Below are positions 34,222 to 45,495 of a stretch of 64,000 bases of DNA, in pieces. Both the position numbers and the translations under genes were made by a program. The stretch's first letter is position 1; the number at the start of each line of letters is the position of its first letter. The notes beneath the pieces are model-generated. The model made no database searches and was not told the DNA's origin. It was given only the letters and a program-made list of their open reading frames with translations. The DNA comes from Phaseolus vulgaris (taxonomy: Eukaryota > Streptophyta > Magnoliopsida > Fabales > Fabaceae), in the NCBI RefSeq assembly GCF_000499845.2, contig NC_023753.2, positions 16,616,193 through 16,680,192 on the forward strand. The letters are read 5' to 3'.

Positions 34222-35020
34222 TGATCCTGCCTGTTGACCGGAACGCTGGAAACTGCCTCGTCAAAGGATCGACGTGCGCACCGCTTCAAGCCTCCGTTCC
34301 TCTTCGAGATTCACCTCAAGAACCTGCAAAGAAACAGAGCGGCGCCGCTGCGGCCGATCGCACTCCAACGCTCAAGTCAGTGACCGAATCACCAAATACT
34401 AAGAGAACAAGAACCGTGCAAATCCTCTCTCACAGTAAGCTCTATAACTCGCAAGCGTAAAGAATGTATTCTGAACGTGCGTACCTCAGAAAGTTCGTTG
34501 AGAACTCTTATATACCTGGTTACTTTCTCTCTCCTGGCAGTTACAGACTTGGACACGTGGCTCGCATCCAACCGTACACGTGCCATCATCTGGAGCCTCC
34601 TTGACTTGGGCGCTGCTTCTGACTCTCTTTTTGGCTAAGTTATTTATGCATGGTGCTGCCCAGTACATAGCTAACTTGGGAGTGCGATCTCTACTGGAAC
34701 TGGCGAGTTAGGATGCCCTCATACACCTTCCCTGTGGTCTCGCCAGCCGCCTTCATAATCTGCACCACCTTCATCTCTGGCGATGTGCTTGCTCTGGCGA
34801 TCTCCAATCACTAGGTCGCCTGAGTCTACATCTGGCGACTTCATCTTTAACCCGGTGATCGCCGATTCTGGTATGCTGGAGATCGGAACACGCCAACTTA
34901 ACAATTGGCGACTTCACGAGCCCCCCGACTTCCTTCCCTTCTGCCAACCTGGCACCTTGTCAACACGCCTATACTGTAGCTTGATGCCACGTCATCACTT
35001 CCGACTACCAGGGCGGTACA
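34222..35020 (-). repeat. 3' LTR of Ty3 element copy 2 (799 bp)
   Basis: TGATCCTGCCTGTTGACC...GGGCGGTACA. Minus-strand TATA-like GGTATATAAGAG near 34503-34514. Confidence 0.96.
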
Positions 35021-35034
35021 CAAGCCCCCCAGTC
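35021..35034 (-). other. Polypurine tract of Ty3 element copy 2
   Basis: The minus strand reads ACTGGGGGGCTTG directly before the LTR start TGTACCGCCC. Confidence 0.7.
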
Positions 35035-35622
35035 TTAAGCGAAGACTTGTCCAGCGAAAAGACTGAAAGAGTCACGTCAACACCGATCTACGTGGCACTG
35101 ACGCAGAATCCCAAGCGGTTGTACCTTCTGCTGCTCTGACGCTCCACCAAACTCCTCGTCCATCGCTCGACACGTGGCTTCATCAACGGTTACCTTCAGT
35201 TACCGTTTGCGCTTCCCAAACCCATTTCGAAAAAACCCTTAAACCCATTTTCGCTCCACACTGTTCCATCACTTTTCTTCGTATCTTCAAACGCTCTCAC
35301 CTTCTCCTGCAAAAACTCTCTTAGCGCTCTTCAACATTCCAAATCATCATCAACCTTCATCGTCTTCCTGATCATCAAAAGGTACCTACTTTCCTTCTTC
35401 TGCTGGTTTTTCTTGCATTTTAACCGATTCGCATCATCCTGTAACTGCCTGGTGCATACGCTGTGGGTTGCTTTTTCCATTTCTCCTTCTACGTAACTTA
35501 GGGCTTCGTCAATCATCGCAACGAACCTACGTTCGTTCGTTTTTCACCTTTCTTCCATGATCGAGTCAGCCTCTGTAACCCCTGATCATTTTTCCTTTTC
35601 TTCTTCCTTTGCAGCTGCAACA

Positions 35623-38251
35623 ATGACTCGCACAAAGATCACCCCGAATCCTCCTCCTTCATCACGAAACCCCCCTTCACAAGCACACGACCCACCACGA
35701 GTTCGTGGCGCTTCATCCTCCCAGGCTGAGAGGCCTGCGTCTTCCTGCCCTAACCTGGCCCAGGCGACTCTACCTATCGCCGGCGGAGCCCCCGTCCCCT
35801 TGCCGGACTTCAAAACCCTGTATCCCTGGGCCAACTCGACCCTGTTGAAGGAAACGTCTTCCGTGAACACTGCTGGGGCAGTTTTGCGACTGACTAAGGG
35901 GGATGAGCCCAACCAAACGTTTCATAAGGAGCACGATGAGAAAATGATAGTGCTGCCTTGCTCCCCCGATCTGCCCGTTTGTGCTGATGACAAGGTGAGT
36001 GCTGACGGACCCTTCTGCTTTGTTTACACAACACTATTCAAGAAGGTGAAACTGAAGTTTCCCTTTACCCGATTCGAGAGGGAACTCCTTACCGAGCTCA
36101 ACATTGCCACCGCCCAGCTTCACCCCAACAGTTGGGCGTTTGTTCGAGCATTCCAAGTGATGTGCGACCACCTGGGGTTGCCCGCATCCGTAGACGTGTT
36201 TTTATTTCTCTTCGAAGCCAAGCACCCGGGAGACCGCCTATGGGTTAGCTTGAATGGGATTGCTGGGAGGTCCATCTTTGCTATCTTCCAGCAATCCTAT
36301 AAAGATTGGAAAGGGAAATTCGTTCAAATGCGCCCTAACGACAAGGACGCCTCCCTACTCGACGGCTTCCCCTTGTACTGGGTGGACAAGGGGAAGAAAG
36401 AGTCCAAGAGCTGCTTCAGGAGACCTAGAAGTCCTGACAGCATGGGAGCGTTGGACCGAGATCTCTGCCTTTTCTGGAAAAGGGTCGCGGATGCCAACAT
36501 TACTTTCCTTACCACCACCCTAATCTGCTTCGAATTCTACGAGGACCAACTCGAAATTCGAATAGGTTAGAACATTTAAACTGTTGTTTTAATACTGCTT
36601 CTATTTGACTGTTTCTGGGCGTCTTGTGCGTTATGCGCAAGACTTTGGTTTTTTATTTTTCCTGCACCAATCATCTGCTTTGCTGCATACTGCCTTATGC
36701 ACTTATCTTCTCCTTGAGTTAACCCATGCATGTTCGTCTCATGCAGATAACATGTTGGGCAAGGGTATGCTTGCGGAATTGAGGGCGCTCGCCCGAACCC
36801 ACGGGTTGGCGACGGGTTCTCAAACAGTACCCAACTCGGTGGTGGAGACAGCCATCGTCCACGGGCGATCGCGACCTAAGGAACCCGCCCAACGCAAGAA
36901 ACTAGTCCTCAAGAGGCCCAAAAGGAAAGCTCCTCAAGTGATCCACGAAGAGGAAGAGGAGGACGACGAGGCCACTGAAGACGGCCTTGTCACAAAGAGG
37001 AAGAGGGTGGAACCTTCTTCACCACCTGCACCACCCCCTCTTCCTACGTCAACGCCACCATCCACGCCTGCCCCTCCTCCATCATCGCCACCCCCACAAG
37101 CTCCTGCTTCCCCAGTCCAAGCGATCCCGCTGGCCACTGCGCCACCTGCAATTGAGGCCCAAGAGCCAAATTTCATGGAGGACCCCCCGAGCGCCTCCAC
37201 ACCATACGTATCAGCTGGAGGGGGTCCCCCTTCAAATGCTTCACCTGCGGAGGCTGCTCCAATCGGGGATGAGGTTGCTCATACCTCTCCGATTCTGATC
37301 ACCGAATCCCCGATTCCGTCGCCACGCCAAAAAGCGCCTACTGAAGAACCTGCTAAGGAAGGTGGCGACGAGAACCAACAACAGGCTCCCATAGCGCCTC
37401 TACATGCAACAAACCTCCCTCTCGAGGTTACAAGGATGTGGGAGCCTCTACCTGCTAAGCTGAAGACGATAGCAGATGACATCCCCGCCGTCATAACCAG
37501 AGCTGTGGAGGGCTCCACCAGGAAACTCCAGGACGACCTCTTCAACCTCAAAACTGAAAACAGCACTATAAGGGTCGAGGTGGAGAAGTTGTCCTTCAAC
37601 CTGACGCTCGCGGAAATCGAACACTCCCGAGTGGAGGACGCAATGAGCACCGAGCTCAGGCTGGCGCGCAAGGAGGCCACTGACCTTCGCCACAAGGTGC
37701 AACTACTTGCTCAAGAAAAGATTGAACTGGAGAGCAAGATTGTGCCCTATCGCGTCAAGGTGGCTGACCTGGAGGCTCTTATAAAAACTGACGCCGTCAA
37801 GGTGAAGAAACTAGAGCAAAGGTCAGCCGACCGGGAGAAACTCCTTGGACAGGTGGAAAAGGCGAGGGACGACGCCATAGCTGATCTTGCCGAGGCCAAC
37901 AAAGAGAAAGGAAAGGTAGCTGCTGAATTGGCCCAAGCACAAGCGGAATCCAAGAAGGTTGCTGAAGACCTTCTCCAGGCTCAAGAGACCAATGAACAAC
38001 TCAAGAAACAGGTTGAAGAGCTGGAGCAACAGAATAAGGAGCTGAAAGAGCAAACTGAAGATCTCAATAAGCGGATTGAGGAACTTCAGAAGCAGATTGA
38101 AGAACTCAAGCTGAACTCTGCTCAAATTCTGGCTGCCGGATTCGAAGCTGCGCGGGAACAATTTGCCTGCTTATTCCCCGACCTGGACCTCAGCATGGTG
38201 TCTCTTGACAACGAGGTAGTGGATGGAAAGGTGGTCCCTGCTGAAGATTAA
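35623..38251 (+). CDS. Antisense gene of the Ty3 Tat element (815 aa, two predicted coding exons)
   Basis: Predicted coding exons 35623-36565 and 36747-38251; the intron 36566-36746 begins GTTAG and ends ATGCAG, and joining keeps the frame (943 + 1505 = 2448 bases). A 5'-UTR intron is likely at 35382-35614 (GTACCT...TTTGCAG), so ATG 35623 (MTRTKITPNP) is preferred over the Met at 35557, which lies inside that intron. Residues about 120-300 resemble the putative gypsy-type transposon domain (Transposase_28, PF04195): FPFTRFERELLTELNIATAQ, LHPNSWAFVRAFQVMC, FQQSYKDWKGKF. A basic stretch with KRPKRKA, a Pro-rich region (about 400-540) and a long Glu/Lys coiled coil (about 550-790) follow. It runs opposite to gag-pol and has no stop. 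Antisense genes in this position are known from Tat elements such as Grande; their function is unknown. Confidence 0.85.
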
Positions 38252-38879
38252 ACGATTCTCTCCATCTGCTACTTTCGTGCCTTTTCCTTGCATATACTTT
38301 TGTAATAAACTCACATTTTCTTGGACATGTATTTACCGAGTTGGCGTGTATTTTCTTGAACTGATACTTTGCTTAATGAAGTTACTTTCGCATTTCTTCT
38401 TGTAATCCCTTTGTTTACCTTTAACTTTCCTTGCATGATTTACTTTCAACGAAATAACTTAGTAATCTCGTAGGCACGATCTTGTACTTGGCTGTTTCGA
38501 ACCATCTCAACTTCGAATAATAATCACATTGATCAACTCGTAACTTAAGGCAATAAACCTTAGCGTAAAATGATACCTTAAGCAATGGACTTTAACTCAA
38601 CCCCTGGCTTTATAACACCGCTACACCCGATCTGCTTCATCAAAGCGGGTTTTTGACTTCTCTCCATTGCTTGTTCGTTTCCTGATCGCCAGAGACTCTT
38701 GGCAACACCAGCTTCTTCCTGCCTTCACTCCTTGGCCATTGCTCTTTCATCTGGGGGTAGAGGCGCCTTTCGGATCCTTCTCCACCTCCTTGTGCTTCAG
38801 AGCAAGAGACCGGGTGGCTAGGCGTTCTCTTCGAACCTGCCTTAGCCACCCTCAGAACTTCTTCCACCCTATACACCAT

Positions 38880-39026
38880 ACCTGAACTCGTTCGAGACGA
38901 GAAGGATTTTATCTTGCCTGAACTCGCTCATAGGCGAGAAGGTCTTTAACTCGCCTGAACTCGCTCATAGGCGAGAAGGTCTTTTACTCGCCTGAACTCG
39001 CTCATAGGCGAGAAGGTCTTTGAATC
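38880..39026. repeat. Minisatellite, about 38-bp unit
   Basis: About four copies of a unit containing CCTGAACTCGCTCATAGGCG and AGAAGGTCTTT. Confidence 0.85.
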
Positions 39027-39028
39027 GT

Positions 39029-39285
39029 GCCTCTACATTGCTCCAGGGGTTACATCTTCTCGCCCCCAGAAACACGGAGGACTTTTTCTTGCCTCTACAT
39101 TGCCCCAGGGGCTACATCTTCTCGCCCCCAGAAACACTGAGGACTTTTCACTGGTGCCTCTACATTGCCCCAGGGGTTGCATCTTCTCGCCCCCAGAAAC
39201 ACTGAGGACTTTTCACTGGTGCCTCTACATTGCCCCAGGGGTTACATCTTCTCGCCCCCAGAAACACTGAGGACTTTTCACTCTT
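39029..39285. repeat. Minisatellite, 62-65-bp unit, four copies
   Basis: Units start with GCCTCTACATTGC at 39029, 39091, 39156 and 39221 and contain CTTCTCGCCCCCAGAAACAC. Tandem repeats near the 3' end are a known trait of Tat elements. Confidence 0.9.
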
Positions 39286-39699
39286 TCTCACCTGCACTCG
39301 CTCGACGGCGAGGAGGTCTTTTACCTGCCTCGGAACGCGCGCGGGCGTTGAGGTCTTTTAACTGGTGCCTCCGATCGCCGAAAGACGATGAGGACTTAAA
39401 AACTTTAACTGATGCCTCCAATCACCGAAAAACGACGAGGACTTAAAACTTTTTAGAAAGCATGCAATATATCTTTACTCGCCTTAAATCACGTATGAGT
39501 GACAAGGTCTTTCTTCAAAACCTTTTTGGAAAACAGCAAACATGCCATCTGAAAACGCCTTATACTTCGTAAACTCTTCTTTTATTGGGTGGCCTCATTA
39601 AAAACCCTCCTTAGGGAAAAAGAGTGCCCCCTTCAAACTGTTTCATCAGAGAGAGACATTGTAATATAACTTTTGTGTTTGTCTTTACTTACAAAGCTC

Positions 39700-41510
39700 T
39701 TAACTATAGTACAACTTCAGGTGCGGGGCGTTCCAAGTGCGAGGAATCGCCCTTCCTTCCAGCGTCTCCAAGCGGTAGGCGCCGTTCCCGAGCGCCTCGG
39801 TTATTCTGAACGGTCCAGTCCACTTGGGCGACAGTTTATTCTCCATCTCGTACTGGTGGGCCTTCCTCATCACCAGGTCGCCTTCTCTAAACTGCCTTGG
39901 CATCACCTTCGAGTTATATCTTCGTTCAACCCTCCTCTTTACCGCCTCAACCTTCAATCTCGCTTCCTCTCTAACCTCATCCAGTAGATCCAGGTTCAAC
40001 CTTCTCTCTTCATTCGAGTCTTCCTCTACAAAGTTCAAGAATCTCGGCGAGCTCTCCTGAATCTCCACTGGAATCATCGCATCACACCCATAGACTAGGC
40101 TGAACGGGGTCTCATGGGTTCCTGACTGCTCGGTGGTATGGTATGCCCAGACTATACGGGGCACCTCCTCAGCCCAGCTTCCCTTGGCTTTTTCTAGCCT
40201 TCTTTTCAAACCTCTCAGCAACACCCGATTAGCTGACTCCACCTGGCCATTTGACTGAGGGTGCTCGACGGATGCAAACACTTGTTGAATTCCCACCCGC
40301 AAAGCTTCTTCAACAGGTGGCTTGCAAACTGAGTCCCATTATCCGACACCAGGCGTTTAGGCACTCCAAACCGGCACACGATGTTTTTCCACACGAAACC
40401 TTCGATCTTGTGTGCGGTGATCTGGGCCACTGGTTCTGCTTCGATCCACTTGGTGAAATATTCAATCGCCACCACCAAGTACTTCATCTGCCTGATCGCC
40501 AGCGGGAAAGGTCCCAGGATGTCGATTCCCCAGGTATGAAACGGCCAAGGGCTGTAGATCGACTTCAACTCCTCGGGAGGCGCCTTATGCCAATCGGCGT
40601 GCTGTTGGCATTGTTTGCAACATTGGGCATACTTCTTGCAGTCTTCTCTCATCGATGGCCAATAGTACCCTGCACGGAGAGTCCTCGCGGCCAGAGCTCG
40701 ACCCCCGACGTGGCTTCCGCATATACCTTCGTGGAGCTCTGCCATGATTCTCGTGCACTTCTCGCCATGTATACATTCCAGGAGCGGGTGGGTGAACCCA
40801 AACCTGTACAGATCGCCATCAATCAGGGTGTACTTGCTAGAATTCTTCTTTACCTTCCTAGCCTCAGCCGGATCCAGTGGGAGAAGGCCATCCGCCAGGC
40901 ACCGCTTGTACTGTGTTATCCAAGTGTCTGGCTCATGTGTAGCGCAGACCTGCATCACGTTCACCTTCTCTCCCCGACATGCTCTAATTCTTGGCGATCT
41001 CAGAGTTTCTTGCGTCAGGGACTTATGGCTTCTCGCTGCTTTCTCCGTCGACTTGCTTATCTGAAGGACCAGGTGATCTTCCACAAATGCTCTCGGCGTC
41101 TTCAGAGTTTCTTGAATCACCGTCCTCTGCCTACCCCCCTTGCCTGAACTGGCGAGCTTAGCTAGCAAGTCAGCTCGGGCATTCTGCTCTCTGGGCACAT
41201 GCACTACTTCAAAGGAGGCAAAGGAACTCTTCAATTCCTGCACATATTCCAGATAGGCCGCCCTTTGTGGATCTTTAGCCTGGAACTCGCCTGTTACTTG
41301 CCCTGTGACTAGCAGCGAGTCACTCTTAGCCATCAGCACCCTAGCTCCCATCTCCTTGGCCAGCAAAATTCCGGCGATCAGCGCCTCATACTCTGCTTGA
41401 TTGTTACTAGCTTTGAAGGCAAATCTCAAAGATTGCTCGATCAGCACGCCGTTGGGCCCTTCTAAAATGACTCCAGCACCGCTACCCTGCTGGTTCGACG
41501 ATCCATCCAC
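39700..41510 (-). pseudogene. pol: Second RNase H and integrase of Ty3 element (frameshifted)
   Basis: In frame with the upstream reverse transcriptase but separated by a TGA at 41546-41544. The first 130 residues are an archaeal-type RNase H (DGSSNQQGSGAGVILEGPNG; SNNQAEYEALIAGI; KSDSLLVTGQV; REQNARADLLAKLAS). Then the integrase zinc region (HEGICGSHVGGR; CKKYAQCCKQCQQHAD) and core with Asp in WGIDILGPF and Asp in LVSDNGTQF. A frameshift near 40300 moves the rest to another frame (40302-39700), where the catalytic Glu lies in PQSNGQVESANR, followed by the GPFRI chromatin-end region. All three catalytic residues are present but not in one frame. Confidence 0.92.
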
Positions 41511-41543
41511 CGAAAGTACCCAACGGAAATCAACCCCTTCAAC

Positions 41544-43169
41544 TCACGTTGCCTCAGATGAGAGCTCGACCACGAAATCTGCAAAGATTTGCCCCTTAAT
41601 CGAGCCTCGGGGCTCATATTTGATATCAAACTCCGGCAATTCCACTGCCCACTTCACCATCCTTCCTGCAACGTCAGGCTTCTTGAAGACCTTCTGGATG
41701 GGCAGGTCAGTCATCACCAGTATTGTGAAGCTATGGAAGTAGTGGCGCAACCTCCTCGCCGAAAATACCACAGCCAGCGCAGCCTTCTCCAGGGCCTGAT
41801 ATCTCGTTTCGGGGCCCTGCAACACCTTGCTCACAAAATAAATAGGCTTCTGAGCCTGACATTGATCTTGGGCGAGCACCGCACTCACCGCCCTCTCAGT
41901 TACAGCAAAATACAACCTGAGAGGGGTTCCCACCAGCGGTTTGCACAGAACCGGCGAGCTCGCCAGGTACTCCTTCAGCTTGACGAAAGCTTCCTCGCAC
42001 TCTTTCGTCCAAACAAATTTATTGTTGCGCCTCAGGCATTGAAAGTAGGGATGGCCCTTCTCTCCGCTAGCTGACACGAAGCGAGACAGGGCTGTCATCC
42101 ATCCTGTTAGCTGCTGGACTTCTTTCACCGTAGCTGGGCTCCTCATCGCCAAGATGGCGGCACACTTGTCGGGGTTGGCCTCTATACCTCTTTCAGTTAA
42201 GAGGAAACCCAAAAACTTCCCAGCCTCCACGCCGAAAATGCATTTCTCTGGATTCAGCTTCAATCTAAACTTGGCGATCGTTGTGAACAACTCCTCCAAG
42301 TCGGCAACGTGCTTGCTCTTTTCCGGCGAGGTCACGACCATGTCATCGACGTACGCTTGCACGTTCCTCCCCAGCATCGGTGCAAGTACTCGATCCATCA
42401 GCCTCTGGTACGTGGCCCCCGCGTTCTTCAGCCCAAACAGCATCACCTTGTAGCAATAGCACGACCTCTCCGTCATGAAGGCTGTCTTTTCTTCATCCAT
42501 GGGATGCATCTTGATCTGATTATACCCCGAGAAGGCATCCAGGAAACTCAGCAACTTACACCCCGCAGCACTATCCACCAGGGCGGTGAAATCGACGCAC
42601 ATGCGCCATTTCCCATTACTCTTCTTCACCAGCACGACATTTGCCAACCATTCAGGATACTGAACTTCCCTGATGTGGCCTGCAGCGAGGAGTTTCTGTG
42701 TTTCATCTCTAATCGCCTGCCTCCTCTCCTCGTTGAACTTTCTTCTTCTTTGTCGCACTGGTCTCACCAAGTTGTCCATCGCCAGATGATGGCACAAGAA
42801 GTCGGGATCAATCCCGGGCATGTCCGAAGCGGACCATGCAAACGCGTCCAGATGCCGCTCAATCACCTTGGCGATCTGGTCCTGGAGCTCGACCTCCAGA
42901 GATCTTCCCAGCTTGAAGATCTTTCCCCCGACCTCTCTCTCGAGCCACTGCTCGACAGGTTTTGGCCTGGATTCTCTGGCGATCACCGCCCTGGCGATTC
43001 CCTGCTCTCTCGCTTCCTCAGGGCGATTCCGCGCCTCTTCCTCCTCCAGACCAGCGTCTCCCTCCACTAGCTCAGCGTCCACCATCTCCACGTCCCTTCC
43101 GGCGGTCTCTTCTGTTACCGTCGATCTGGGCTTCACACCGGGAGGTGGGGTGGTTGTTACATAACTCAC
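41544..43169 (-). pseudogene. pol: Reverse transcriptase-RNase H of Ty3 element (internal RT deletion)
   Basis: 541-residue stretch, same frame as gag but after a TAG. Linker, then reverse transcriptase with RRRKFNEERRQAIRDE, VVLVKKSNGKWRMCVDFT, LLSFLDAFSGYNQIKMHP, the catalytic YVDDMVV, and FLGFLLTERGIEANPDKC. Between MCVDFT and LVDSAAGCKLLSF the usual segment of about 17 residues (normally NKACPKDSYPLP-like) is absent; at DNA level the gap falls at about 42584-42590 and keeps the frame. RNase H follows (LRLYFAVTERAVSAVLAQ; YQALEKAALAVVF; GQIFADFVVE). The missing fingers/palm segment should inactivate the enzyme. Confidence 0.92.
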
Positions 43170-43226
43170 GGATCTCTTGTTTTTCAGGCTATTCTCATAG
43201 CACTTTTTTGCCTCTTTCTGATCAGA

Positions 43227-45119
43227 CTAGATCATGATCACCACCCCTTCCATAGACGGCAACTTTACCTTCATGTGCCGGGTCGACGGAATGGCGCCTA
43301 TCCTGTTAAGCGTGGGCCTTCCCAACAGGATGTTGTATGCTGAAGGAGCGTTTACGATGAGGTACTTGATTTTCTCCGTCCTTGAACCAGCCTCATCTGT
43401 AAACGTGGTTCTCAACTCAATATACCCCCTGACCTCCACCTGGTCACCAGCGAACCCATACAGGCACCCTCCATAGGGCCTTAGCTGGTCAAGGGGCAAC
43501 TCCAACTGCGTGAAAGTCGGCCAGAACATCACGTCTGCCGAACTTCCCTGGTCCACCAGAACTCTTTGGACCTTCCTTCCCGCCGTAATCAACGAGATGA
43601 CTATGGGATCGTTGTCATGGGGCACAACGTCCCGAAGATCCTGCTTGGTGAACGTAATGTCCACCTCCGGCGAGTGATCTTCGAACATATCCACCGTCAT
43701 CACCGACCGCGCGTACTTCTTCCTCTGCGATGCGGTGCATCCACCACCTGAGAAGCCTCCTGCAATGGTGTGGATTTCCCCGTGGATAGGCATCTCGTGT
43801 TGTTGGGCTTCTCCACCTGCCGGCTGGGAACTCGACGCTCCCCCCGTCCTCCTATCCAGCAGATAGTCGTTTAGGAACCCGCTCTTAACCAGATCATCGA
43901 GCTGATACCCTAAGGACAAACACGAGTCCAGAGTGTGGCCAAAGCCCTGGTGAAACTCGCACCAGGCGTCTGGCTTTGGTCCCAGCACCTTGTCGCCCAC
44001 CTTCTCAGGCGCTTTCAACCTAGCAGATATATTGGGAATGGCGATCAGGTCCGCCAATCCCATAACAAACTTGTGCTTAGGCGGGCGATTGTATTCCCGG
44101 CGTGCTGGCTGCTGGCGTCCCTGGCCCCTCCCCTTGTTCCTCCTATCATAAGGATGGCGAGTCCTCTGGTCCTTCCTGGCCGCCGCCGCTGTCTCCAGCA
44201 CCCTTTGCGGCTGGATCCTGGTCTGGGCGCGTGGCCTAGCGGGAGCCACGCTCCCTCTCTTCTCGGCGACCTCACTCTCGTCGGCGATGTGAGCCACCGC
44301 AAGTCGCCTGACCTCAGCAAACGTTGCAGGGTGAGCCCTGATCAAGGCCTCGCAGAATGGTCCTAGCAGCACGCCCTTCTTGAATGCATAGACCAGCATT
44401 TCTTCATCCTTGGCCGGCGATCTGACCATCTGCGCTCCAAAGCGATTCAGGTAGTCTCTGAGGGACTCTCCCTGGTACTGCCTTATATCAAACAGATCAT
44501 AAGACACCCTGGGCGGTGCCTTGTTCACGATGTATTGCTCGACGAAAACCTTCGAGAACTGCTGAAAACTGGTTATGTGACCGTTAGGTAGGCTCACAAA
44601 CCACTCCAACGCCGTTCCCTGGAGCGTGCTCACAAACATCTTGCAATACACGGCGTCTGACCCTCCCGACAACATCATCTGTGTATGGAACGTGGTTAGA
44701 TGAGCCTCTGGATCCTCCACGCCGGTAAAGACAGCCTTAACCGGAACCACGCTCGTAGGAATAGGCGTGTCAGTAATCGCCTGAACAAAAGGCATAGGGA
44801 AAACACGAGGTGGCGATGACGGCGCCACCTCTTCAGCAGAAGAACGCCCTTGCTGCTCCTGAAGAGCTTGACGCAGCTCCTCAGTCACCTTGCTGAGCTC
44901 CTCATTCCTGGCGCGAGAGGCGACCAGGTCCTCATGCATTCTCGCCTGCTCTATGCGTGAGGCTTCCACAGTTGCCTGCAACGAACGCATCATCTCTGCC
45001 ATCTGCGCCATGGTCATGGCAGCGGCGCCTTCAGCAGCGACGGGCGCAACTGGACTTGAGCGATTGCTTCTCATTTTTCTCATGAAACTCAGCGAATCAC
45101 AGAATGCGGCGAACAACAC
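43227..45119 (-). CDS. gag: Gag-protease of Ty3 element, copy 2 (630 aa)
   Basis: Same layout as copy 1: coiled N-terminus, Retrotrans_gag domain (LEWFVSLPNGHITSFQQF; YLNRFGAQMVRSPAKDEEM), basic region with RGQGRQQPARREYNRPPKHK, CEFHQGFGHTLDSC, and a protease-like domain (VLVDQGSSADVMF). It ends at TAG (43229-43227) where copy 1 has a sense codon; 20 codons later the same frame enters the pol linker. The probable start is MRKMRSNRSS (about 45083) or MLFAAF (45119). Family role: structural protein of the intracellular particle. Confidence 0.88.
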   Translation of the reverse strand: MLFAAFCDSLSFMRKMRSNRSSPVAPVAAEGAAAMTMAQMAEMMRSLQATVEASRIEQARMHEDLVASRARNEELSKVTEELRQALQEQQGRSSAEEVAPSSPPRVFPMPFVQAITDTPIPTSVVPVKAVFTGVEDPEAHLTTFHTQMMLSGGSDAVYCKMFVSTLQGTALEWFVSLPNGHITSFQQFSKVFVEQYIVNKAPPRVSYDLFDIRQYQGESLRDYLNRFGAQMVRSPAKDEEMLVYAFKKGVLLGPFCEALIRAHPATFAEVRRLAVAHIADESEVAEKRGSVAPARPRAQTRIQPQRVLETAAAARKDQRTRHPYDRRNKGRGQGRQQPARREYNRPPKHKFVMGLADLIAIPNISARLKAPEKVGDKVLGPKPDAWCEFHQGFGHTLDSCLSLGYQLDDLVKSGFLNDYLLDRRTGGASSSQPAGGEAQQHEMPIHGEIHTIAGGFSGGGCTASQRKKYARSVMTVDMFEDHSPEVDITFTKQDLRDVVPHDNDPIVISLITAGRKVQRVLVDQGSSADVMFWPTFTQLELPLDQLRPYGGCLYGFAGDQVEVRGYIELRTTFTDEAGSRTEKIKYLIVNAPSAYNILLGRPTLNRIGAIPSTRHMKVKLPSMEGVVIMI

Positions 45120-45495
45120 TTACTTAAGCTACGATTGAGTCAGCGATCAATCGGAAAAACTGTGCGAAACTCCGCGAGAAAACTCAAGAACACCGCAAAC
45201 CTTCAAAGAAACTTGCAACTCCACCAGAAACCACTGCTTCTTCCCACGGACAACCAAACGAGCGAAAGAACTCAACTCCACCGAACAAATCGCGCGGAAA
45301 CAGCAGAAAAAACCTCACTCCACCGATCGAAAACCCAAACGAACGGTGTAAAACGTGAATTCACCGAACAAATTTCAAGCAAACAGCGAGCGATGGTTGC
45401 ACCGGCACACAACCACGCAGAAAACTTCGAAAACCTCCAAGAACTCACGTTGTGGATGGGAGCAAGTTTTACACGGCCCCACGGTGGGCGCCTGA
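45120..45495 (-). other. 5' leader and primer-binding region of Ty3 element copy 2
   Basis: Untranslated. The primer-binding site is likely the minus-strand GGCGCCCACCGTGGGGCC (about 45475-45492), three bases from the LTR; identical sequence occupies the same place in copy 1. Confidence 0.6.

Larger units (their letters stand above)
38252..39699. other. Spacer between antisense gene and integrase, with minisatellites
   Basis: Non-coding on either strand. It holds two tandem blocks (38880-39026 and 39029-39285). Between 39290 and 39450 are weaker copies of GATGAGGACTTAAAAACTTT-like units. Confidence 0.6.

Noticed and set aside
35557..35622. Upstream Met (35557) as the start of the antisense gene
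   Set aside because: It lies in a pyrimidine-rich stretch ending TTTGCAG that looks like the end of a 5'-UTR intron; ATG 35623 directly follows.
42309..43070. 253-codon plus-strand frame opposite the reverse transcriptase
   Set aside because: It mirrors the coding strand of pol (shadow frame) and has no domain of its own.
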